Assembly (NCBI GenBank): GCA_012522705.1
Contig: JAAYJY010000218.1
Location: 1-7,299, forward strand
Origin: Syntrophomonadaceae bacterium
Lineage (GTDB): Bacteria; Bacillota; Syntrophomonadia; Syntrophomonadales; Syntrophomonadaceae
DNA length: 7,299 nt
Direction: 5' to 3'
The first letter of the stretch is position 1; every line of letters starts with the position of its first letter. The notes below the pieces were generated by a model. It saw only the letters and a program-made list of their open reading frames with translations, was not told the DNA's origin and did no database searches. Shown here piece by piece: positions 1 through 7,200 of this stretch. A program made the position numbers and the translations under genes.

Positions 1-1089
1 ACCCAAGGCTTCACTGACAAAACGGGCTGGTACCAGGGTACGGCCGACTGCAGCGTTCACGAAAGGTTCAGCTTCCAGGATATAGGGTGTGTTGTTGACA
101 ATGGCTTCTCTTACACCAATGGTAAGCTTGATGACCAGCGGTAAATCAGACGATGATTGGTCACCAACCTTATAATTGAAGGTAGCCACGTCACTGTCCA
201 ACTTGCCGGGGCCGATAGTAATAGCCTTTATGGTTATATCTTTGGTAATAGGTCCGATAGGATGATTGATGGTACCCAGAACATCAGCCCGGGCGGTCCA
301 CCATCTGCTGGCAATCCAATTATAGGTAGGACTGTTCATGGTCGGAATGCTGCCATCGATGGTATAGTGGATCTTGTCATCGTCATTATTATTATTGCTT
401 AGTGCTACCATGGTCCCTGCCGGTACAACGCCGCTACCTGGATTCGCCTGAGGAGCATCCCATTTACCTGGCTCAACGGTGAGCACCTCGATCTTGGTCA
501 GATATTTAACAAACAAATTACCGGTTTGCTCGGTAACGGTGCGCTGACCCAGCATCAGCAGGAGTGAATTCAGATCATTCATATAATTGGGATTATCGCT
601 GCCTTCTACGCTGGTCAAGCTGATAATCGGCTCTACCTCCACCTTTCCGGAAGCGTCGCCCGGCAGATGTCCATCACTATCAGCCCCCATTTTGAAATTG
701 GGGAAACGATAACGTTTGTCCTCCAAAATCTCTTTGACCATAATTGTGACGGTATATCCATCTGAAGATGAAAAAGCAAGCAGTTTAGCCTCGTCGGTCA
801 TTTCTGCCTTGTTGAGCAGATCCTGAAGCTTCACGCCCTTGCCCACATACAACTTTTTGGTGGGCCAGGTATTGATACTGCTGTATACGTATTCGTGCTG
901 TTCCATTTGTTGCAGTTGCTTCAAGGTTAAGGTTACTGGTTTCTTAACTCCGTCTCCCGTGATTTCCAGAGAATCCGAAGCCGCCAATACTGTTTTGGGT
1001 AATACCAGACAAAGACTGCCAGCCAGCAAAAGGATACTCAATAAGGCGATCATGAAACCGCGGCAACATCTTATTGTGCTTGTTGGCAT
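1..1089 (-). CDS. Secreted surface protein: molybdopterin-fold-like domain + CHB_HEX domain + copper amine oxidase N-terminal-like domain (C-terminus outside window)
   Basis: The open frame runs from ATG at 1089 to the left edge, giving 363 residues with no stop, so the 3' end is missing. Residues 1-35 form a signal peptide: basic RCCR start, hydrophobic ALLSILLLA core, and a likely cleavage near VLAA. Residues 39-204 resemble the sulfite-oxidase/molybdopterin-dependent oxidoreductase fold (GVKLQDLL, SSDGYTVTI, LGQRTVTEQT, KIEVL), but the mature part contains no cysteine, so the usual Mo ligand is absent. Residues 218-308 match a CHB_HEX_C-type beta domain (KIHYTIDGSIPT, then IKAITIGPGKLDS) with an ASRWW insert. 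Residues 318-363 (EAIVNNTPY, RTLVPARFVSEALG) are the start of a copper-amine-oxidase-N domain, a common stalk/wall-associated module in Clostridia that is not evidence of amine oxidase activity. The ATG has an excellent ribosome site (AAAGGAGGTG). A c-di-GMP riboswitch and terminator lie in its leader. It is paralogous to the other two surface proteins in this window. The ligand is unknown. Confidence 0.9.
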   Translation of the reverse strand, partial: MPTSTIRCCRGFMIALLSILLLAGSLCLVLPKTVLAASDSLEITGDGVKKPVTLTLKQLQQMEQHEYVYSSINTWPTKKLYVGKGVKLQDLLNKAEMTDEAKLLAFSSSDGYTVTIMVKEILEDKRYRFPNFKMGADSDGHLPGDASGKVEVEPIISLTSVEGSDNPNYMNDLNSLLLMLGQRTVTEQTGNLFVKYLTKIEVLTVEPGKWDAPQANPGSGVVPAGTMVALSNNNNDDDKIHYTIDGSIPTMNSPTYNWIASRWWTARADVLGTINHPIGPITKDITIKAITIGPGKLDSDVATFNYKVGDQSSSDLPLVIKLTIGVREAIVNNTPYILEAEPFVNAAVGRTLVPARFVSEALG

Positions 1090-1095
1090 ATAATA

Positions 1096-1105
1096 CACCT
1101 CCTTT
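1096..1105 (-). promoter_or_regulatory. Ribosome binding site of the riboswitch-controlled surface protein
   Basis: The minus strand reads AAAGGAGGTG six bases before the ATG at 1089, a near-perfect anti-16S match. This fixes the start over the internal ATG 12 codons later. Its AAAGG end can pair with CCTTT at 1112-1116 around a 6-base loop, so the site may be partly masked in the mRNA. Confidence 0.8.
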
Positions 1106-1221
1106 CTTGCCAAAGGCTTAATCATTGATTTAAGGTTTATCCCACTGCAAAAGGGGTGTGCGTAGTCTGCTACGGATTGCGGTCGGATCGCTGGGTGGCT
1201 GGCCCTAACCGGTTTAATAGA
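1106..1221 (-). other. Leader between the riboswitch terminator and the start codon
   Basis: About 115 bases of untranslated leader follow the terminator. They hold a CGTAG/CTACG hairpin with a 4-base loop (near 1151-1165). A near-palindrome, CTTAATCA/TGATTTAAG, lies at 1117-1134 with one bulged base. Next to it is the small hairpin that can mask the ribosome binding site. I see no coding capacity here and no second recognised riboswitch. Confidence 0.5.
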
Positions 1222-1266
1222 AACGAAAAGCCGGGTTGATTGGTCTTTCGACCAAGCAACCCGGCT
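1222..1266 (-). terminator. Intrinsic terminator of the c-di-GMP riboswitch
   Basis: The minus strand forms a long hairpin. The outer stem is AGCCGGGTTG with CAACCCGGCT (1257-1266 with 1229-1238, 10 perfect pairs). The inner stem is TTGGTC/GACCAA closed by a GAAA loop. A TTTTCGTTT tract follows. The 5' arm is the same sequence as the 3' conserved part of the aptamer, so terminator and folded aptamer should exclude each other. If so, ligand binding prevents termination and the element is an ON switch (inference from the overlap). The terminator lies about 130 bases ahead of the start codon. Confidence 0.85.
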
Positions 1267-1330
1267 GCCATTGCCCTAAAGCATTAGGCCCGCGGCTTTG
1301 CGTCCCTGTCTTTCAACAAGTTTGCCAAGG
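1253..1330 (-). ncRNA. Cyclic di-GMP-I riboswitch (GEMM-I) aptamer
   Basis: Read on the minus strand, the segment shows the hallmark GEMM-I blocks in order. GGCAAAC comes first, then a short stem closed by a GAAA tetraloop (1311-1314). Next is the strongly conserved GGACGCAAAGCC (1294-1305), then GGGCCTAA with its CCTAA/TTAGG hairpin (1284 down to about 1272). The last block is ATGGCAGCCGGGTTGC, the conserved 3' part. GGC and GCC close the first helix, and the GAAA loop is the expected partner of the tetraloop receptor in the second helix. It sits in the 5' leader of a surface protein gene, a typical setting for this class, and runs directly into an intrinsic terminator. Edges are approximate to a few bases, because the outermost helix is not clear. 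Confidence 0.93.
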
Positions 1331-1565
1331 GGTAAACCTAACCTTTGGGGAAAAGACTACAATGACATCCCATATTAAACTGGTACCAAAACTGAGATAA
1401 TTAAATCCACATTTTTCCCAAAAGGCGGTACAAGCTGTATAAAAACATAAAATTATGGAAATTCTTGATAAGTTCAGTCTATAATGACTTCGCCAATCAA
1501 TCAACCCCTCGATGACGAAAATCCTTTGAGTAGATCAATATACATGATTTTCAGACAAACAACGC
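1331..1565. other. AT-rich intergenic region between the ExbB/DUF2149 operon and the riboswitch
   Basis: No credible gene is present. The region must hold the end of the upstream operon and the promoter of the riboswitch transcript. No strong intrinsic terminator is visible after the DUF2149 stop. A 7-base inverted repeat, GAAAATC (1517-1523) with GATTTTC (1546-1552), is separated by 22 bases. Several AT-rich hexamer pairs could act as promoters on the minus strand (for example TTGATT followed 17 bases later by TAGACT, around 1480-1505), but none is convincing. Confidence 0.5.
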
Positions 1566-1874
1566 TTAATTAGTCAACATAAATAACTGCCCGGTGGCCG
1601 GGTCTTTATAGACTGTACCCATTCGCTCATAGAGCTTGCCTTCTCCCTGGGTTTCGATTAGGTCTTCACGTATGGCGGGGTCATCGATTACTGCACGCCC
1701 TTGTTCCAGGTTTACTCGCTGCCCCGCCCCCAAATCAACATTCCAGTTGATAACCAATGCCAGCATCAGTCCACAGGCAAAAACCAGCATGGCATCAACG
1801 ATGTTAATGGCGCCTTCCAGGGGGTTTACCTCTTCATGCCTCCAACGGCTCTTTCTCCTCAATCCCCCGCCCAC
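1566..1874 (-). CDS. DUF2149-family small membrane protein, ExbD-like
   Basis: A 102-residue protein. A basic cytoplasmic N-terminus (RRKSRWR) is followed by NPLEG and one membrane helix (residues ~22-44), then a short extracytoplasmic tail ending in YKDPATGQLFML. This layout and tail match what I know of the DUF2149 family. The helix reads INIVDAMLVF, with Asp27 at the position of the essential membrane Asp in ExbD-type subunits (IDVMLVL in E. coli ExbD). This suggests the ion-coupling partner of the ExbB-like protein encoded just upstream. It is shorter than ExbD (~140 residues), with little room for the usual periplasmic domain. The GTG start at 1874 is chosen because GGAGGTG (1882-1888) sits 7 bases upstream. 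It overlaps the preceding gene by 41 bases, indicating translational coupling. The domain call is fairly sure; the ExbD-like role is inference. Confidence 0.85.
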   Translation of the reverse strand: MGGGLRRKSRWRHEEVNPLEGAINIVDAMLVFACGLMLALVINWNVDLGAGQRVNLEQGRAVIDDPAIREDLIETQGEGKLYERMGTVYKDPATGQLFMLTN

Positions 1875-2499
1875 CTTCCAACACCTCCGTAAGACTTTCC
1901 ATTAAGGATTCCAGGGTACTTAAATAATCCTCATACCATCGCTTGCGCCACCGGGAAACAGCATAAGCGATACCCCCGGCAGTCAGTCCGGTCACAGTAG
2001 CATCAAAGGCTGTTAGCAATGCATCCGCCAATCCTTTGGGATCACCCTCACCCAGAGCCATCAATCCTGGTCCTAACGGGATCAAAGTAGCCATCAAACC
2101 CAACATGGGACCTAGGCGGGTTACCAGATCGGTGCGATTGGTAATACGCACATAATGCAATTCTTCGACTGCCAGCAGTCGACGCGCCAGAGCCTGCAAA
2201 GAAACGGCCGGCAGGTATCGATGCTCGATAAGCTCGAGCTGGGCTGCTTTATGGCGCCTAAACAATTGGCTGCTTTCAATCTCCTGCGTAATACCGGGAA
2301 TGTCCTGTTCCTGAAAGGCATTTAGTAATCCGGATACGTCCACCTTCATTTTGCGCCGTTCAGTAAGAGCTTCTGTCAGCAGACTGCCTAATTCCACCAC
2401 CGAAACAGCCAACATGAATAACAGCACGGCAATAGTAGGCAGCAATAAACCCGATGAAATCGAATGCATCATCTCTTTTAAGGGCAATAGGACGTTCAT
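1834..2499 (-). CDS. MotA/TolQ/ExbB-family proton channel protein
   Basis: A 221-residue inner-membrane protein with the family topology: TM1 at ~16-38, a cytoplasmic segment at ~40-125, then paired TM2 (~130-149) and TM3 (~157-181), and a charged cytoplasmic tail. TM2 carries GPMLGLMATLIPLGPGL and TM3 carries AFDATVTGLTAGGIAYA, matching the GLxGTxxG and AFxxTxxGL pattern of ExbB/TolQ/MotA. These subunits form a pentameric pore around ExbD/TolR/MotB helices and convert ion flow into mechanical work on a partner protein. The start is ATG 2499 with AAGGAGCT upstream (2508-2515). It begins 1 base after the stop of the membrane-anchored surface protein and overlaps the DUF2149 gene at its end. 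No TonB or TolA is seen in the window. The family is sure; the driven partner is inferred to be the neighbouring surface protein. Confidence 0.92.
   Translation of the reverse strand: MNVLLPLKEMMHSISSGLLLPTIAVLLFMLAVSVVELGSLLTEALTERRKMKVDVSGLLNAFQEQDIPGITQEIESSQLFRRHKAAQLELIEHRYLPAVSLQALARRLLAVEELHYVRITNRTDLVTRLGPMLGLMATLIPLGPGLMALGEGDPKGLADALLTAFDATVTGLTAGGIAYAVSRWRKRWYEDYLSTLESLMESLTEVLEGGRGIEEKEPLEA
1882..1888 (-). promoter_or_regulatory. Ribosome binding site inside the exbB-like gene, for the DUF2149 gene
   Basis: GGAGGTG on the minus strand lies inside the last codons of the ExbB-like gene, 7 bases before a GTG. It supports GTG 1874 as the start and a real 41-base overlap, over the in-frame TTG at 1862. 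Confidence 0.65.
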
Positions 2500-2500
2500 G

Positions 2501-4114
2501 TTATAATAGCTCCTTCGTATAGTGGTAATATCTATTGCCGGCTCCTGAAAGCAAGCAAAGCATCATTATCAAAACTGCATAAATCCTCATCTGGTCCTGA
2601 GCTACTGTTAGGGGCAGCGGTATGGTGTCGGCAGACATTTCATATACCTGCCAGTTGGCACTTTCGGGCTGCTGTAAGGCCAGTTCAGAATTAGCATTTG
2701 CGGCCAAATCCGCAACTTCGGCCAGATATTGGGCTCGGTCTTCGGGTATGGTTGATTCGGGAGGAAGGGTCGCCTGTGCTGAATCACCCGCTCCGGGATT
2801 AGCATCAGCCACCGGCTGCGGCTCGGGCTCGGTTTCAGGCAGTAGTGCTGGAGGAGGCTCAGGCAATTCTGCCGCGTTATTATGTATTATAGGAGCAATT
2901 TCCTCTTCTTGTTCCTCGTCAGGACCGTTCACAATACAGGTGGCAGTATATTTACCGTCTACAGTAGTAACTGTAATGACTGCCGTACCTGGACCGACCA
3001 CTGTAACCAGGCCGCGATTATCTACGGTGGCCACCCGGGTTTCACTGGAACTCCAGATCAAGTCCTTATTGGTGGCATTGAAAGGGGTCACGGTCGCCTC
3101 CAGGCGAAAAGTACTCCCTACGGGCAGGTCGATTCTGTTCTTATCAAGGGTCACTCCGATGGGCGGTCCTCCCGGAACCTTGGTCGGATCAACTGCCTTG
3201 CCGCTCATATCAGCGGTAAACTTAAAGGTCACCACCTCGCTGTCTAACTTGCCGGGGCCAATGGTAATCATTTTGATGATAGTGTCTTCTTCCACTTCGA
3301 TGGCTTTATTGACGGATTTTACATCACCGCGCTGCTCCCACCAGCGGCTGGCGCTCCAGTTGAACATGGGGCTATTTATGGTCGGCGTGCTGCCATCAGT
3401 AGTGTAGTAGATCTTGTCCTCATTGTTGTTCTTATTGCTTAGTTCGATCTCAGCTCCCACCGGTAGAAGGGTTCCACTGGGAATGTTGGCTTTGGGGTTA
3501 TCCCAGGTTTCCGGAGGATTAGTAAGCACCTCGATTTTGCTAATGTACTTTAAAAACAGGTTGTTGGTCTGTTCAGTAACTGCCCTCTGCCCTAATATCA
3601 GCAATAGTGCGTCCCTGTCGTTCATGGCTGCCGGGTCATCAGTGCCCTCAGCACTGACCAAAGCCAAAATGGGTTCCACCTCTATGGCACCCTCGGAAGA
3701 ACCGGGGATACTACCGTCGGTAGGGTGATTCTCCTTTAAGCCGGGATAATAGTAACGTTTGTCTTCCAAAAGTTCTTTCGCCGTAAGAGTCACCTGATAT
3801 CCATCTGTGGATGCGAGCTTTACCAGGGTGGCATCATCCTTTATTCCGGCCCTGGCCAGCAATTCCCTTAGACTGACCCCCCTCGCTGCGTACCAGCGCT
3901 TGGTTGGCCAGGTGTTGATTACACTGTATATTTGCTCATGTTGCTCCATCGCTTCTATTTCACTTAGGGATAGGGTGAGAGGATTGGCCACTCCCTCTCC
4001 CGTGATCTCAATTGCCTCAGCGGGGCCGGCATTAGCAGAACCAGGCATGATTAGGTTAAATGCAAGCAATATTAATAATAGAAGCGGGGCAATAACCAGG
4101 TGCTCAACCTTCAC
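2501..4114 (-). CDS. Membrane-anchored surface protein: molybdopterin-fold-like domain + CHB_HEX domain + BIG2 + Pro-rich stalk + C-terminal TM
   Basis: A 537-residue protein. A signal peptide (residues 1-29) has hydrophobic LLLLILLAF and cleavage near SANA. Residues 35-197 form the molybdopterin-oxidoreductase-like domain (NTWPTKRWYAARGVSLRELL, TDGYQVTL, LGQRAVTEQT, KIEVL), with no cysteine. Residues 216-300 are CHB_HEX-like (KIYYTTDGSTPT, ASRWW, MITIGPGKLDS). Residues 319-397 are a bacterial Ig-like BIG2 domain (DLPVGSTFRLEATVTP, ATVDNRGLVTVVGPGTAVITV). Residues 398-458 are rich in Pro and Glu, and residues 508-526 are a membrane helix followed by a short tail (RYYHYTKELL). The protein should therefore face outward on a long stalk, anchored at its C-terminus. 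Its stop is 1 base from the exbB-like start, so it is the best candidate partner of that motor. The start is GTG 4114 with GGGGGAG a few bases upstream. An in-frame TTG at 4126 is possible but overlaps that site. Confidence 0.9.
   Translation of the reverse strand: MKVEHLVIAPLLLLILLAFNLIMPGSANAGPAEAIEITGEGVANPLTLSLSEIEAMEQHEQIYSVINTWPTKRWYAARGVSLRELLARAGIKDDATLVKLASTDGYQVTLTAKELLEDKRYYYPGLKENHPTDGSIPGSSEGAIEVEPILALVSAEGTDDPAAMNDRDALLLILGQRAVTEQTNNLFLKYISKIEVLTNPPETWDNPKANIPSGTLLPVGAEIELSNKNNNEDKIYYTTDGSTPTINSPMFNWSASRWWEQRGDVKSVNKAIEVEEDTIIKMITIGPGKLDSEVVTFKFTADMSGKAVDPTKVPGGPPIGVTLDKNRIDLPVGSTFRLEATVTPFNATNKDLIWSSSETRVATVDNRGLVTVVGPGTAVITVTTVDGKYTATCIVNGPDEEQEEEIAPIIHNNAAELPEPPPALLPETEPEPQPVADANPGAGDSAQATLPPESTIPEDRAQYLAEVADLAANANSELALQQPESANWQVYEMSADTIPLPLTVAQDQMRIYAVLIMMLCLLSGAGNRYYHYTKELL
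2508..2515 (-). promoter_or_regulatory. Ribosome binding site of the exbB-like gene, inside the upstream gene
   Basis: AAGGAGCT on the minus strand overlaps the last codons (KEL) of the membrane-anchored surface protein and lies 8 bases before ATG 2499. It sets the start and points to coupled translation of receptor and channel. Confidence 0.65.
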
Positions 4115-4233
4115 ACTCTCTCCCCCAACCCTCTTGCATTACCAACTCCTGCTTTCTATATGCCGAAAGGTCAACAGCCCATGCCTGACCGAAATGGCGG
4201 CAACGGCTCACGCTCCACCTTACGGTACCACAT
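4115..4233 (-). other. Intergenic gap with short inverted repeats between the SLH protein and the membrane-anchored protein
   Basis: These 119 bases contain no gene. On the minus strand, GGTCA/TGACC (4186-4190 with 4169-4173, 12-base loop) is followed at once by CTTTC/GAAAG (4165-4169 with 4152-4156, 8-base loop). Further G-rich runs lead up to the GTG start. There is no T-tract after either stem, so this is not an ordinary terminator. It may be a processed or structured spacer, or the leader of the downstream operon. I could not match it to a known riboswitch. Confidence 0.4.
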
Positions 4234-7200
4234 TTACGCTGTTGGTTTTGTTTGCGCCCCTGGCAAGCTTAAAACATCAACGATAACCGTAACTGCCTCA
4301 GCCCTGGTAACAATAGCCTGTGGACGTACGGTGCTATCAGGATATCCGTTTATTATTCCGTTTTTGACCGCCGTTGCCAAGGCGACATTGGCCCAATAAG
4401 AAATATCACCGCTGTCGTTAAATAAGGTTGCTTCAATTACTGGGGGTAACTTAGCCGCATTCACGATCATGACCGCCATTTGCTCACGGGTAATAGTGTC
4501 ATTGGGTCCAAATCTGTTGCCACCCAGCCCCCCGACAATACCGTGATAAACGGCAGTAGAAATGGCCTCCTCCGCCCAGTGCCCGACCGTATCCGAAAAC
4601 CCATAGCCTTTCTGGGTTTCCAGGGCAAATGCTTTTACCAGCATAGATGTAAATTCCGCCCTGGTAATGTTATTGTCCGGTTTGAAGGTGCCGTCCGGAT
4701 AACCGCTGACAGTTCCGGCAGTTACCAATGCCTTGATATTGTCCTCCGCCCAATGGCCACTGATATCGGTTAGGTTGGCTTTAGCTGCGGGTAACTCCAG
4801 TACTGCCTCGGTAACCATTATCGCAAATTTTGTAAAGTGGTTCACCTGCACGCTGATAGAATCGCCGGATACTTCGCCGCCCAGATCGACCCATCGTTTT
4901 TCCTTTTCATCATAGTAGTAAATGACCGGGGTCTCATCAGGACCGATCTCTTTGGGATCGAATCTCAAAGTAATAGTAATCATTTTATCAAAACTGTAAT
5001 TGGGTTCGCCATCGATGCTGAACTCATAAACGGTGCCGACGATTCTAAACCCGACAGGTGCAGCCGGTGGCTCACCCACCCGCTCTATCATTACTTCCAC
5101 CGGGCTGGTTCCAGGTATGGCTCCGGCCGGTATGTCTATGATAGCCTCATCTTCCAGGCTTACCCGAGCGTCTTCATCAGGTGTTATCAAGCCGCTGGCA
5201 CTGCCTGCTTTACCGGTTACTTCATAAGTGAATTCGACCACACCGCTATTTAACTTGCCCGGGCCAATAGTAACAGCTTTTATGACAGTATCTTCAGTCA
5301 ACACGATGGGCTTGTTGATCTTGCCAACAGTATCCTCGCCCCTTGATGACCACCAGCGTTTGGCCACCCAGTTATACATAGGACTGTCGAGACCAGGGGT
5401 AGTACCATCAAGGGTATAGTAAACCTTATCCATGTCATCGCCGGGGCCATGCAGTTCCACCTTCGTTCCCGCCGGTACTGTTCCGCCGTCAGGTTCCGCT
5501 GTCGGTTCGTCCCATACATCTGGTAAGTCGGTGAGTATTTCTATCTCATTTACGTATTTTGTGAATAGCGGACCGGTTTGTTCGGTAACCTCACGCTGAC
5601 CCAGCATCAGCAGCAAGGCGTCTCTATCATTCATATAAGCCGGGTTATCGGTGCCCCCGGCACTGACCAAAGCGAGGATAGCCTCAACCTCAGTCTGTCC
5701 TGAGGTATCACCAGGTACATGTCCGTCAGCATCACCGTCGGTTTTAAAATTTGGAAAGCAATAGCGCGAATCATCGAACAGTTCCCGGAAGGTTAAGGTC
5801 ATATAATAACCGTCCTTGGATATAAACTTGATCTGCCGGGCATTTCCCCGCATCCCTGCCTCTTCCAGTAAATCACGTAATATTACTCCTTCGCCTACAT
5901 ACCAGCTTTTCGAGGGCCAGGTGTTTATGCTGCTATAGACCTCCTGGTGTTGAGGCATTTCCTTTAACTGGGACTGGGTATACTCAACCGTTTTAACAAT
6001 TCCGTCTCCGGATATGGTTAATACAATGTCCCCGTCAGGCGGTTTGACGACATTATCGCCAGTGATACTCTGCGTTACAGTTGCATTAGTATAACCTGTG
6101 GCTTGGACCACAACCAAGTATTCTCCGGCAGCCGTAAACAGGTTGCCAGACAGGCGGAGATTGCCTGCCGTAATCGTATATTCCCCGCTGCTCAATTCGC
6201 TGTCGTCTACCTCTATGCTGGTAATCGCTTCACGCCAATCCACATCATCGGTAAAACTGATATCTATCTCCTGACCTACCGTATTGCGCGTGCTATCCTC
6301 GATTAGAACCGGTGAAGCCAGCAGTGAAGGATCCATTATGGTCTGGATAACACTACTATCAGAATATCCCTCTGCCCTGACCACGATCCTATAATATCCG
6401 CCCACTGCAAACAGGTCTTTGGACAGGTTGATATTGCCTGCTGTAATCGTGTATTCCCCGACGCTCAATACGGTATCGTCCACCCCTACGCCGGTAATGG
6501 CTCCACGCCAATCCACATCATCGGTAAAACTGATATCTATCTCCTGACCCACCATATTATCGGTGCTATCAGCGGTTAATACTGGTGCTGCTACAGTTGG
6601 TGGCACCTCCACCGTATAAACAAATTCAGCGATTTCGCTGTCTTCCCGGCCTGGACCAGTGACAAAAGCCCTAATAGTAGTGTCTTCCGTAATTTCAATC
6701 GGTCGGTTGATTTCCTTTAGCTGATCAGCTCGCTGTGACCACCAGCGGCTGGCAATATAATTGTATATCTGACTCTCAATAGTGGGGTCCGTGCCGTCCA
6801 AGGTATAATGGACTTTGTCCTCGTCATTGAACTCACTCTCCAGCTCTACCAGAGTTCCGACCGGTACCTCCCCCGGATCTACGGAGGCGGTAGGAGCGTC
6901 CCATTGTGGGGCGGGATCAGTAAGCACTTCGATGCCGGCTACATATTTGGAAAATCTGGCATTGGTCTGCTGGGTTACCGCCCGCTGCCCGTACAATAGA
7001 TGGTTGGCATCACCTTGGCTGAAGTAGTCATCATTACTAATATCTTCAAGATCCTGAACATAAAAACTTTGATGGGCTATGATTGTTGGTACTTCTTCTG
7101 CGCCTGATGTATCACCAATAAGATGACCAGCCAAGCCAGTATCCATAAAATTAGGGAAAACGTACCTGGTTTCACCAAGAATCTCCTGCAAGGTAAAGGT

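Noticed and set aside
1..363. Enzymatic annotation of the riboswitch-controlled protein as a copper amine oxidase
   Set aside because: Only the N-terminal stalk-type domain is present. The catalytic domain and its TPQ site are not seen, and in Clostridia this domain occurs alone in many surface proteins.
1355..1390. Possible promoter TTATCT-17-TAATAT ahead of the riboswitch on the minus strand
   Set aside because: The -35 matches only about 3 of 6 consensus bases and the -10 only 4 of 6. Other AT-rich pairs nearby are equally good, so none was listed as a feature.
1313..1504. 63-codon minus-strand frame starting with TTG
   Set aside because: It runs into the riboswitch aptamer, shows no membrane or domain pattern, and its start context is weak. 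The sequence is better explained as promoter/leader DNA.
2622..3407. 261-codon plus-strand open frame
   Set aside because: It lies opposite the well-supported minus-strand surface protein, has a low-complexity Ser/Gly/Val composition, no ribosome site, and no domain I recognise. It is an antisense shadow.
3807..4286. 159-codon plus-strand open frame spanning the intergenic gap
   Set aside because: It is mostly antisense to the signal peptide and first domain of the 2501-4114 gene. There is no ribosome site or recognisable protein feature.
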